Shown one piece after another: positions 1-11,100 of a stretch of DNA of 39,382 bases. Source of the DNA: Gnomoniopsis sp. IMI 355080 (taxonomy: Eukaryota > Ascomycota > Sordariomycetes > Diaporthales > Gnomoniaceae); contig JAPEVC010000291.1 of NCBI GenBank assembly GCA_027946555.1, positions 1-39,382 of the forward strand. The letters are read 5' to 3'. The notes beneath the pieces were generated by a model, which was given only the letters and a program-made list of their open reading frames with translations, was not told where the DNA came from and searched no databases. The position numbers and the translations under genes were made by a program. Position 1 is the stretch's first letter, and each line of letters starts with the position of its first letter.

Positions 1-211
1 GAATAGCCCAGCCCGTTGGGCGTTGGAGGGGGGGGGGGGTCCGTCCCATGCCTCAAACGTGACAGGGATTGCCCTGTTCATTGCATCTCACGATAAGAAT
101 CTTATCTAAAAAGTTGCAGCAACTCTTTCGCTAACCCAACCCTCTAAAACAACTTTCCTCGCCAGAACCCTCCTCACAACACCCGGACAATATCCATCAT
201 CAACCGCCAAG
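1..211. other. 5' flank of LOC1
   Basis: This is non-coding sequence before the LOC1 start codon. It holds a run of 12 G at 28-39. The last 100 bases are rich in C, A and T, as fungal 5' leaders often are. No TATA element or other site could be supported. Confidence 0.5.
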
Positions 212-935
212 ATGGGTCGCGCACCTACAAAAACCGTGAAAAACAAGCACGCGACCAAGGGTTCGGGCATCAAGAACAGTAAAGCCGCCCGACGACCCGA
301 CGTGGACCCGGTCGTGAAAGCGAAGAAGTCAAAGGATGGCAGGGCCCCCGTGAAGCCTGGCCAGCTTGCCAAGGACCTGCAGAAAAAGAAGAAGAAGAAG
401 GTCTACAGTGCCAAGGAACTCGGCATACCGGAGCTGAACATGGTAACACCGGTGGGCGTGGAGAAACCCAAGGGAAAGAAGAAGGGCAAGGTTTTTGTGG
501 ATGATCGGGTACGTTTCTTTTTGCGCCGGGCTCCCCGCCGTCCCTGCTTTGTCGCGGACTTTTTTTCCCCTTGTGTTCCGCTCGGTTGAAAAGAGTAATA
601 TGCTAATTCTCTGATGTTGAATTGGTTAGGAGAGCATGACCACCATTCTTTCTATGGTCCAAGCTGAGAAGGAAGGCCAGATCGAGTCCAAGATGATGAA
701 GGCACGGCACATGGAGGCCATTCGCGAGGCACGGAAACAGGAGACCGAGAAGAGGGAGGCTGAGCGTAGGGAGAAGCTTGATCAGACCAAAGAGGGCCTG
801 CGCAAGAAGAGGAAGCGACCCACGAAGCCGGCCGACGATGCATCCGAGGAGAAAGCCATGAAGCGCATTGAGCTGGAGGGCACCAAGGCGTCCAAACCCA
901 AGAAGAAGAAGAGTGTGTCGTTTGCCGAATCCTGA
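212..935 (+). CDS. LOC1: 60S ribosomal subunit assembly/export protein LOC1
   Basis: Two exons, 212-508 and 630-935, encode 200 residues. The intron (509-629) starts GTACGT, has a TGCTAAT branch-like site at 601 and ends TTAG; joining keeps the frame and gives VDDR-ESMTT. The protein is very basic, with Lys runs near residue 59 and at the C-terminus. Its central block (PELNMVTPVGVEKPKGKKKG, residues 75-94) is the conserved core I associate with fungal LOC1. The second exon is a charged helix rich in E, K and R, likely coiled coil, ending in KKKKSVSF. LOC1 is known as a nucleolar RNA-binding protein needed for 60S assembly and, in yeast, ASH1 mRNA localisation. The ATG at 212 is the first in frame and gives the expected family length. 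Its 3' end faces the 3' end of the next gene. Confidence 0.9.
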
Positions 936-1528
936 AGGGGGGACTGAGCCGACGGTGAATACGAGAGGGCATAACTGCCCTCTGGCTGCATTGCATGGAG
1001 TTCTGGGAGTTGGGAACAAAGGGGGAAAAAAATTAAAAGAAAGAGTCGTCCTCGAGAATTTGTGGCGCATCTGTCCTCGTCTTGTCGGCAACATGATCTT
1101 GGGATGGTAAGAATTCAAGGCATAGCAGGCCACGAGTGGCACCGACATACTTCGCGCCGAGAAGGGCCCCATGCTGGCTCAGTGTTCATTCTGGACGAAG
1201 CTCAAAGTCAACGTCTCGAATATCCTTTTCGAGGCCAGCAACTTGCGAGTATGCTTCAAGACGATAGGCGGTCGCCCACGGACGATAAGCTGGCTGCAAT
1301 AACAACGTCGAATGGAGTAGAGGCCGATCGATTCGGGTCTTTCGAGACCAAAGGAGATGGGCTCTATGGCGGTCTAGTTTTCTAGATTAAATAAAGATAC
1401 CCGGGCCATAGGTGCCTCGTCTTGTTCTAGTCTACTTGTCTTTTAGGTCTTCCCATTCATAATCCCGCCTTCTATATCACTTCAAAACTCCTGCGCTGCT
1501 CTACCCGTCCAAAATCAGTGTTTTCAGT
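936..1528. other. Convergent 3' intergenic region
   Basis: About 590 bases lie between two converging genes. An AATAAA at 1390-1395 could serve the plus-strand transcript. An ATG at 1104 opens a 93-codon frame to 1385, but its composition is not gene-like and I do not call it. Nothing else is recognised. Confidence 0.5.
1390..1395 (+). terminator. AATAAA polyadenylation-like signal
   Basis: AATAAA lies 455 bases past the LOC1 stop codon. It is plausible but distant as the LOC1 cleavage signal. Confidence 0.3.
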
Positions 1529-3129
1529 CTAGTCTGCGATAGGAACAAGCATCTTGCGGCGTATAGGATCGAAGCCAGATCCATATTGAGGTTTCAAGAC
1601 CGTGTCGCCGTTTACCTGATGGTTAATTGACTTGAGATCAACTGACTCCGCCATGTTTCTGAAGAAGTTCACCACCTGTCAACCATTTTAGCAAGTTTTG
1701 TTCTGTCACGTCTGTCTACCAAACTGGCATTGGGACGACATACCGGCTTGGCGTGCCATCGACCACCTCCGGGCTCGAAGAACGCAAGATGTCCTCCCAG
1801 GGACGTCGTCAGGCAGATTGTATACGGGTTCGCCTTGAACTCTTCATACGGGATAGCTTGCTCCACAGCAATCTGGCGTTTGTAAGCTTGCTGTCTAGGC
1901 TTCACAAGGGGGGGGGGGCTCTCGAGACTCACAGGATCATCCGTGGCCTGAATAGCCAAATACGGAATGCGAATCGCCAGAACCGAGTCGCTCGATGATG
2001 CGTCCCTGTAGTACGCGCCCTCTGTGGGGTAGCCCCAAGAAACAGTCCTTTGCGCTCATCAGCACATTTGCCTCAACCTCATTCGGGGGAAAAGCAAAAT
2101 GTCAAACTTACTGCACCGCTCGATCAAACTCAAACAAATAAGTGACTTTGTCGATAGCGTCGAAATCCAGCTTGGTGAATTTCGACACGGATTCCTTGTG
2201 ACGCAGGATAAGCTTCCTCATGTTAGCTAAACAGACAGCAGCGTCAGCAAGACAGAGGCCACAAATGAAAAGAAGCGCACCTGTCGACACGAACTTCCCA
2301 TGACCCGCTGATAGATCTCCTTGCCCAACAAAGAGCTCTGCAATGTCTTGTTGGCCACCTCCAGATCGAACGGATTGCCGACGGCCACTGCAGCGTTAAG
2401 AAGGCAGCCCTCGCCCTCCTCGCCAACGTACTACCCAAAAGTTCAACGTGAGTACACTTTTCTCCAATATTATGACGGACAAGCCTCACTTACATTTGTC
2501 AGAATGTTTGCACCCAGTGAGAATCCCAGTCCAAACAGTGGTCGATTTGGAAAGGTCTTTCTCGCCCACCTCACGACCTGCCGCACGTCCCACGTAGCGC
2601 GTGCATTGAAAAGCACACCACTAGTGACCTCGCTGTTTGCGCATCCTCTGCCGTTCACCACACAACACTCCCAACCACCGTCGTTCAGCACCAGCGGCGC
2701 AATAGCGTGCCGCAAATAAACCTCATACGAACCCCCGCTCAATCCGTGCAAGACAACCAACATGGGCCTGTTGTCCTCGCTCGCAAGGCCCTCAAACTCC
2801 CCGGGCTTGAAATACGCCGTCCGTGGCGGTAGCTTCTCATCGTGCTCCGGATGCGCCGGCACGGAGAAATCCACGGCAAAGGTACCGGTGTAGTTGGCAT
2901 GGTTGGAGTCGAAAATCTGCCTGCGGTAATAGATGGAGGGCGCATCCTTGCCTACGGCGGTCCAGCAGGTCTGCAGGTGCCCATTGAATAGCAGAGGGTT
3001 CAGCTGACACGGTGGCGTGGATTTCTCGACGAGCTTCAGGAGGTCTGTGGAGCTGCCGTCTTTTGCGCGCAGGGGGAGCGGCGTGGTATGGTGCGTGAAG
3101 CGTATTTTTGCACGACCAAACCAATCCAT
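1529..3129 (-). CDS. Alpha/beta hydrolase, Eht1/Eeb1/YMR210W family
   Basis: Six minus-strand exons fit one 425-residue frame: 3129-2494, 2430-2295, 2226-2112, 2047-1933, 1872-1744 and 1675-1529. Visible features are HGLSGGSYEVYLR (oxyanion region), the nucleophile elbow GFSLG with Ser204, the acid at DDP (Asp332/333) and the His of GGHL (His362), so the triad looks complete. In yeast this family includes medium-chain fatty-acid ethyl ester synthases/esterases (Eht1, Eeb1) and the monoacylglycerol lipase-like YMR210W; the substrate here is inferred only from the family. MDWFGRAK fits the conserved N-terminus, so I start at 3129 although the frame stays open to an upstream ATG at 3225. The second intron uses a weak donor, GTTCGT at 2294; GTCGAC a few bases upstream is an alternative. 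A run of 11 C in the transcript (1908-1918) lies inside intron 4. Confidence 0.85.
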
Positions 3130-3814
3130 TTTGAGCCTTGACAGTGAGTCTAAATAACTGAGAAGAGTGACGAAAGAAAGATCAAAGAAAGAATGGAAAA
3201 AGACAAGCGTTCTGAAGTGGATCAACGGACTGTGAAGTAAACCATCACGGCAGAGTACTTAAGTAGTAAGGAAAGCTAGGATGATATCCGAGGCATCGGC
3301 CTCGGTATGCTCCGAACAATATTGTGACAGGGATGGCTTTGATGGTATGTACACAGTACATCGGATCTATAGTACAGTACCTCATGGCTTTTAGGTAAGT
3401 AATTATTGCCATCATGAAAATGATTTCCATTTTCCGGCAGGCGTACATGATGAATGTATCTTCGGGTTGAAATGTCCTGTGCCGTAGCTGTGCATGATAG
3501 ATCTTCAAAGAATGCTATGTACCGAAATGTTACTTTTGGATCTAGAAATCCTTGCAAGGAACTCCAGCCACAATTGCACGGCCACATGTGAAAGGCGCGG
3601 GACCTCCAACGTCCCTCCATGACTTAGCTGGTCGACGGCGGCATTCCTTCATCCATCCCGCCAGGCCAGACACGACTATAACAGCAGGATGAGGGCTCCA
3701 AGGACCTTGTAAGAACCACAAGTCGGACATAGTCGACGGAAAGGACCCTTGGAGCTTCCTTGCAGCTGTCGGAAGGGTTGACGGAGCAGACCCTCGACTC
3801 TCGATGTCGCCGTG
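3130..3814. promoter_or_regulatory. Divergent promoter between hydrolase and cohesin loader
   Basis: This 685-base spacer lies between divergent start codons and must carry the 5' regions of both genes. It contains a perfect 9-base inverted repeat, GCTCCAAGG at 3695-3703 and CCTTGGAGC at 3747-3755, on the cohesin-loader side. No conserved binding site is identified, and the ORFs inside it look random. Confidence 0.5.
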
Positions 3815-6800
3815 ATGAACAACAACAACTGGGGCTCGCAGCCCAACAGGCCACCCTACAATGGCCTTCCTCAGATGCCGCCCATGCAACAGCAGCAGCA
3901 TCAGCAGCAACAGCAGGGTTTCCAGCAGCCGCAATATGGAAACGGGAATGCGATGGCATATATGGGCAATCAGCAGTACCAGACAAACAACCAACTCATG
4001 CCCCAGCCGAACCATCACATGCCGCAGATGCAACCAATGCCTCACTATGGACAAGCACAACACCAACCCCAACCGCACCAGCAGACCCAACAATACGCGG
4101 CGCATAACTTCCAGCCCCAGCAGCATCATCAGCAGCAACAACAGTATGGAAATGGGGCATACGGACATCATGCGACAGCTCCTCCTGCACAGTACATGCC
4201 CCAGCAGCCGAACTACTCGCAACCCCCCGCACCCCGTCAGGTCTACCCTCAACACGCCCCAATGCCTTCCCCAAGGCAAATGCAGCAACCGATACCGTCT
4301 CCTAGGCAGATGCAACAACCGATGCCTTCTCAGCGGCTCCAGTCAACAGCACAATCGCATCCAATCCCTCCGAGGCAGCAACAACAGTCTGCTCCGAAAC
4401 CACCTCCGCAGCAACCGAGACCTCCTCCGCCTCCTATACAACAAAGCAGACTGCCTCAGCCTCAACACCAGAATCTGCAGTCAATCGACCCAAGCCAACT
4501 CCGACAGAACCATCCGCATGTGTCGTCTCCTCAAATGCAGCGCATGCCCCAATCGATCGATCCTAGGCAGATACAACAGGCTCAGTCTCCCGTACCTTCT
4601 CCTCAGATACAACCACGCGGTTCGATTTCGATAAATCCAAACCAAATTCAGCATGGCCAGTCGCCGGTACCTTCGCCTCAATTACAACACCGTGGTTCTC
4701 TCTCGATGAATCCGAACCAGATCCATCAGAAACAGTCTCCTGCACCATCACCCCAACTGCAACATCGAGCTTCTACGACCATCAATCCCAGTCAAATACA
4801 TGGCAGCCAATCTCCTGCACCATCACCTCAATTACAGCATCACGCTCCAACCACCATCAACCCTAACCAGATGCACCACAGCCAGTCTCCTGTGCCGTCA
4901 CCTCAATTACAGCACCGGACTTCCCAGTCAATCGATCCCAGTAGGCTTCAACACGGCCACTCTCCTGCGCAGTCACCTGGGCCCCAAGCTCGTGTTCTTA
5001 CTTCCATCGATCCTTCACAAATTCAACAGAAGCAATCTTATGTGCCATCGCCTCAACCGCAGCACCGGGGTCCTGCATCAATCCATCCAACTCAGCTTCA
5101 GCAAAAGCCATCTCCGGTAGTCTCGACCCAGCCGCCGCGTCCAGTCTCTGATGCGATTGACCCTAGCCAGCTTCAACAAACTCAGTCCCATGTATCACCG
5201 GCACAATTACAACGGCCGATGTCTGATGCAATCGATCCCAGCAAGCTTCATCAGGGCCAGCCACACGGAGGCATCGACCCTACTCAACTCATGCTGAGCA
5301 CGAGTGCGCCAGCGAGGAAGTCGCTGTCTTCGGCGACCAGTACCAAGATGTCACCCGTTATTTCACATACCCAGACTTCGAGCCAGCAGTTTGATACGCC
5401 AGCAGTCTTGACGTGTGTCGCGAATGACTGTTTCAGAACAGCACACACAGCTGTGCAAGATGTTGCGACCTCTCTGGACCAAGCAGGCATGGATGAGTAC
5501 TACAAGCTGATTGCGACTGGTCTAGGCTGTCTTGAGGCTGCCCTGGCCCTGAACAAATTTCCCCCACGGTCAGAGGCAAATGTGCGACTGAGATATGCCA
5601 CTGTGCTATGTGAAGAGACGGATAATTTGACTGAGGCAGAGGTAGCCTTGACCAAGGGTATCGCGGTCTGCGACAAGAACCGACTGCCGGACCTGAAATA
5701 CTGTATGCAGTTCCAGCTCGTCAAAGTTTTGTTTAGAAGAAACCGGAAGGCGGCGCTGGTCGCATTAGACAAGAACATCTCCGAAGCGACGACGTACAAG
5801 GCCGTGGACTGGGTGTATGCCTTCCGATTCTTGAGGGCATCTTTCCATCTCCAGTCTGGCAACTCAGCAGATACGCATGCCATGGACAATTTGCGCCACA
5901 TCACTTCTCTTGCGACGCATCGAGGCGACTACGCCATCGCTGTTCTGACATCTCTCCTTGAGGGCATTGTTCATCTCAAGTCTCGCAAAGACGACTCAAT
6001 AGTGCGCGTGCAGACATGCATCGCACAAGCAGCAAGATTCCAGCTGGACCCGTCCGTCCACATTCCGCAAATCGAAGTGTTGACGCTGCTGCTGGATCTG
6101 GCCTGCAGCTTGCAGCAGAAGACCCCGGGGGTGGCCATGCAGAAACTCAAGGCTCTGCAAAGTCGCATGGATGAGCTGGTCCAGGCCTCTGATTGGGACA
6201 CACTTCGTGACGAGTTGCTCCTTCCTCTAAAGAGACAACCCAACTCGAGCACGACGGTTACGGCAGATACGAACACCATCATCCGACCGGGTGGCGAGCA
6301 CAACTTCATCGTTCTGTCTTTCGTCACCAAAGCACATGCTTTCGTCCCAGCGTAGGTGTTGCAGTATTCTTTTTCGACCTATCGATCAATGACTGACCTC
6401 TCTGCTAGATATGTTCTTAGCGGCCTGGCGCTTCTGTACCATGGTTCGAAGAATGAGAAGCTCATGGAGTACTGGACTGAAGCGTTGAATATGCTAGCAA
6501 GGAGTACGCACCCCCATCTGCTAATTTTCCGAAGCCCCTACTAAGTGACATACAGAGAGCGATCTTGTTAGACCGGCCGCACATTCACTACCAATGGCCA
6601 TTGAGCAGGCTAAATGGCGTGCGGAGGTCGGCTGTTACATCCACACTCTCATCGCCTTGATTTCGGCTACACGAACTCAATGGGCCAAAGTGTACGACTG
6701 TATTCAGAAAATCGAAGCGTTGAGACCAAAGCCAGAGGATGGACGCCTAGGCCTTTTGGTTCTGTACGTCACCGGCGTCTATTACCAAGGCACAGGAAAT

Positions 6801-7397
6801 CTAGATAGGGCATACCAGATTTTCAGTGATCACCGCTTCGACATTACCAGCCCAGCGGACTCGGCAAATGGCAGCGCACCATCAGTACCTCCCGAGGTGT
6901 CTTTGTTGGCAGCCCTGAATCGCATATGGATCCTACAAGAGCCTTCGAGACGGAATATTGAAGAGACCACCGAGCTCCTCGACAAGGTTGAACCATACTG
7001 CGCCAATCACGCTGATATCGATGTTCGCACTGCTTTCAACCTAGCCGCGGCCGCCATTGAGACAAACCCGCCGCGTTCTATTCAGACGGTCAAGCGTCAC
7101 ATCTCGACGGGCCTCAAATTTGCGCAAGGGGCCAATAATACGCAATTGTTGGGCGTGGCTCTGAACCTTATGCGCTCGTGTCTATTCGAAGGTGTTGTCG
7201 GAGATCAAGCGGTCAAATCGGCCAAGGCAGGCAAGGCGCAGGCACAGAAGGCGGGCAATCTTTTGTGGATGTCCGTGGGCGAGGGCATGCTCGCTCAGAC
7301 GGAGGAGATGCAGGGACAGCATGAGGAGGCCGAGCGGCTCCGTGAGAGCGGAACCGTGCATGCGAATGAGGCTTTTGTGAAGCCCGAGCGTGTCTGA
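3815..7397 (+). CDS. SCC4: Cohesin loading factor Scc4/Mau2 with long Q/P/S-rich N-terminal extension
   Basis: Three exons, 3815-6351, 6409-6503 and 6556-7397, encode 1,157 residues. Introns of 57 and 52 bases begin GTAGGT and GTACGC. The frame is open one codon earlier, but that codon is GTG, so I start at the ATG at 3815. Residues 531-1157 are helical TPR-like repeats matching the Cohesin_load family (for example YKLIATGLGCLEAALALNKF and LSGLALLYHGSKNEKLMEYW), and they carry the function: with Scc2/Nipbl, Scc4/Mau2 loads cohesin onto chromatin in the nucleus. Residues 1-530 are unusual. They comprise a Gln/His/Pro/Met-rich segment (about 1-220), then a 25-residue tandem repeat (about 224-493). 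The family is usually some 600-750 residues long, so the N-terminus is an addition of roughly 500. The family assignment is firm; the role of the extension is unknown. Confidence 0.88.
4484..5293 (+). repeat. 75-bp in-frame tandem repeat (25-residue units) in cohesin loader
   Basis: Ten near-complete units plus two partial ones follow the pattern I-[DN]-P-[SN]-Q-[IL]-x(4)-Q-S-P-x-P-S-P-Q-x-Q-x-R-x-x-x. Most are exactly 25 residues, the first is 24, and the last two are shortened (IDPSKLHQ, IDPTQLM). Central units at 4560-4940 are the most alike and edge units have diverged, which is usual for a minisatellite that turns over by slippage or unequal exchange. Most units carry one or two Ser-Pro dipeptides. 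Confidence 0.85.
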
Positions 7398-8103
7398 AAA
7401 AAAATAACGATACAAAACTCTGTCGCGAATGTGGTCATGTAATCACGGGCTCATCTGTCGGGCATATTGGCGTTTGCTACGGAATGGTGTGTATTCTTTT
7501 ATGGGTACTAAATTTGGGATGGGATCGGGATACCCCTTTTGCTTGTTTCTGGCTTCAGCGATGGGTTGCTTGTGGGACAGTGTGGCGGAAATCGCAACTA
7601 CCAAGTGGTGAAGATACACGTAGTCGGAGAAGCGCTGCATGGAAATGAAGAAGATAAACTATATACCTCTGGGCTACGAAAGTATTGTACTCTGGTTCTT
7701 TTCCTCAGCAGATTCGCCCCTACGAAGTTGTTTTGGAGGATAGTGTGAAATGCTTCAGCTGAAGACCACTGATAAAGTTTTACCAGGAAATATTGCTGCA
7801 TGTGCGAGAGGTCTCCCTTCTCTTCTTTTTCAAACTCCCAAGAATCCAAGTGACAATCATCAAGCTAGGTATATAGGTCAAATCAAAGGAAAAGTGAAGT
7901 CTATCAAATACTATGTAGAAAAGTTTCCACATACTAGAAACATCTAGGGGCCCCCGGGGGATCGTCGGTGATGTAAACGACAGGGGTGTCAAGCTCGATA
8001 AGCTGATAACCAAAAAGTTTCGACGCAGACGCGCCTCGAAAGCTCACCCTTCTTGACTGTAGCCACGCTTCGCAAATACGACCTATGCTCCCCTGCGCTG
8101 ACG
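7398..8103. other. Intergenic region, 3' of SCC4 and 5' of PET127
   Basis: A 706-base tandem spacer that is moderately A/T-rich in its middle. It must hold the terminator of the first gene and the promoter of the second. Short open frames occur on both strands, but none has gene-like composition. No defined element is recognised. Confidence 0.5.
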
Positions 8104-11100
8104 ATGCTCGCTCTGAGGCTACGTGGCTCTCGCAGCATTCGCGCACAGCTCAGTAGCTCACGATGCTGTGCGCATGTGGCCCAGACCACCGTCACTGGCC
8201 GCGGGTGCCCGACCGCGTTCGTCCGGAGCTACGCGAGAAAGACGAAGAAGTCGAAGGACAACGATTCGAAGTCCACCAAGTCCACCAAGTCCAAGATTTC
8301 GAAAGAGAAGAAAGACACCGATGACTCCAAGGCGAAAGTGACCAACAATGATACCAAAAAAACGGAGCCGAACGCAGAAAATGGTACTGTGGACAGCGAA
8401 TCCAGGGTCAAGACAGTCACGATATTGAAAGAAGCCACGCTTTTGCTACGGGAATTCCAGTCCAATCCGGCCAAGTTTGCAGCGAAGAGGTCTAACGGGT
8501 CCAAGGACGACGGCGACGAGAAAAGGTCACTCAAGACGCAATTCACCTCGATCAAGGGTGCGCCAAAGTACGACGAGCGACAGACGAAGATCTTCCACGA
8601 GACGCTGAAAGTACTGGGGGATGCGCTCGAAGTTGTCGCGCTTAGCAAAGATGGCAAGAATAAGGTGACCGCCGCCGAAATCTCAGCTGCGAGGGATGCC
8701 ATAGCAGCGTTCAGCGCGAAATTTCCTCCGGCAGAGGGCTCTGGCAAGTCGGGGGAGAAGACTGCAGACACGACGCCGAAGCAGTCCCAAACGAAGGAAT
8801 CGGAGCCGAATTTGGACAAGACACCAGAAGAGCAGCCAAAGAAAAAGGGAGAATCACAACAAAAGTCCGAGTCACCACAGGAACCATCAAAGAAGAAGAA
8901 GGGCCAAGCGCAGCAAAAGTCGGAAAAGAAAGAGTCTACTGAGACGCCTACAAAGGAAGAGTCAAATGAGGCGCCTACAAAAAAGGCCAAAGGGAAGAAA
9001 GGCTCTCAACCACTGACAAGCGATGCGGTATCCCAAAGCCTTGCCGCCGCGGTTGCCAGTGCGCGAAAAGCTCCCAAAGTCAAAGTCAAGACAGCTGGTG
9101 GAACCAAAGCAAAGACTAGCTCGGGCCCTGCGAAGAAGGAGAAGAAGCATGGCCTCAAGGTCGAGAACTTCCGAGCAGAGCCAGCGGCAGCTCTAACGCC
9201 CGTCAATGTTGATATGAAACCAGTACCGCTTATTCAATACGGCTTGGACAGGGTCCTGTTCAAAGATGGTGTCTACCCTCTCCAGGATCCTAGGACGAGG
9301 GTGTGGAATTTCGACCCGTACCTTGCCTCTATCATGCCCGTCACCGACTTCGACTTCGACGCCTTGACGGAATACGTTACCTCATCGAAAGATCAGAAGT
9401 TGATCGGGATTACCAAAGATAAGAAGAAGAAATACACAGGCTCAACATCCAGCATGACATCCACATTAGCGCACTTTCATTTCCTGCTTTCACAATGGCG
9501 ATCTATCAATTGTGCCCGATTATCACAACAATTTGAAGTCGACGTCGAAGGGTTCAGTGGTATCACCAAGTCCCCAGCAGCAACAATTCTGAATTACAGG
9601 GACGGAGTATACGCCATCGACGCTGATAAAGAATGGGACCAGGAAACCGTCCTTTCTATGCTTGGAAAGTCCATGGAGAAGCTTTTGACCGTACCCAAAG
9701 AAGAGTTTGTCAAATATCACCGGTCCAAGTCACATGAACTGACGGAGGAGGAGAAGGGCCAGGAAGAGTCATATCACTACACTACATATGGTGACTTCAT
9801 GATGCGATCTCAGCTAGACGCCTACGACCCAAGACTTCCGGGCACTGGTGTGTACGATTTGAAGACGAGAGCGGTCGTGTCCATTCGTATGGATGCCCGT
9901 AATGTCCAAAAGGGCGCTGGGTACGAGATACGCCAGCGCGACGGCAATTGGGAGTCGTTTGAGCGCGAGTACTTTGATATGATTCGCTCCGCATTCCTCA
10001 AATACTCGCTGCAAGTCCGGATGGGCCGCATGGACGGTATTTTCGTCGCGTTCCATAACACGGAGCGCATTTTCGGTTTCCAGTACATTCCACTCGAAGA
10101 GATGGATCTATCGATACACGGCACAACAGACACGACCTTGGGTGACAGAGAATTCACGGCTAGTCTCAAACTATTCAATGAGCTGCTCAATCAAGCTACC
10201 GCCAAGTTTCCCAAGCAATCTCTCCGAGTACACGTCGAGACTAGACCGTCGGACACGGTGCCTTTCATGTATTTCTTTGCGGAGCCAGTCAATGAAGAAC
10301 AGATCAAGAACATCCAGGAGAAGAGCAAGGGAAATGCCGAGAAATTCAAGGCTAGACTCGGTATACCACTCAGCGGAAAGGAAGATGTTGAACCGGATTC
10401 CACTAGTGAGGAAGTTGCCGATGTTGAGGACCCAGTGGAAGTCGAGGAAAGGCCAAGTGAAGATGCCAAAGAACCAATTATTGAGAGTGAAGACAGCGAT
10501 CAGGTCTGGCAGGACATGATGGATGTAATTGAAGACACCATGGATAAGGATGCTGAGGGCATCACGGCCATTCGTGAAGCCATTCAGCAGGCTCTGGAGC
10601 AGAGTGGACTACTACGAGCAAAGTCCTCCGAAGAGGCCCAACATTATGTCGAAGCGCTGCTCAAGTCGGTCATCGATCCAGAAGCGGAGCTTGCAAAGAG
10701 CGAGAATCAAACTGAGGAAGACGAGGAGGTCGTCCAACAAAGCGCCAAGGCCGAGTCGGCGGAGCCAGAGCCGAAACCGAAGCAATCAGCTATTGGCTCG
10801 CTCTTCAGTTGGTTCCAACCGTCAGCCCCGGAGACAGAGACCCCTGCAAAGCAAGTGAACCAAGAAGAGGCCTCAGCAGAGGAGCAGCCCGGCACCAAGG
10901 ACGCAATCAAAGAGGCAGAAAGTGGACCATCACCTGAGCTTGTGGATTTGCTTGTCAAGCTGACTTCGCGCGTTGGAACGAGCTCAAGCTCCAAGATCGC
11001 AAAAGACAAGGCCAAGGAACAGGAGCTGTCAGATGACCAAGCCAGACTTCGATCCTTTGAGACTATTTTACTGGACATGATGCCAGAGGTCTTGGAGTCT

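Noticed and set aside
1104..1385. 93-codon plus-strand frame after LOC1
   Set aside because: No recognisable family, it lies between converging genes, and it has no gene-like context.
3542..4318. Long minus-strand open frame (258 codons) opposite the cohesin loader
   Set aside because: It is the reverse of Gln/Pro-rich coding sequence, so it is Leu/Arg/His-rich low complexity. The plus strand has the recognised protein.
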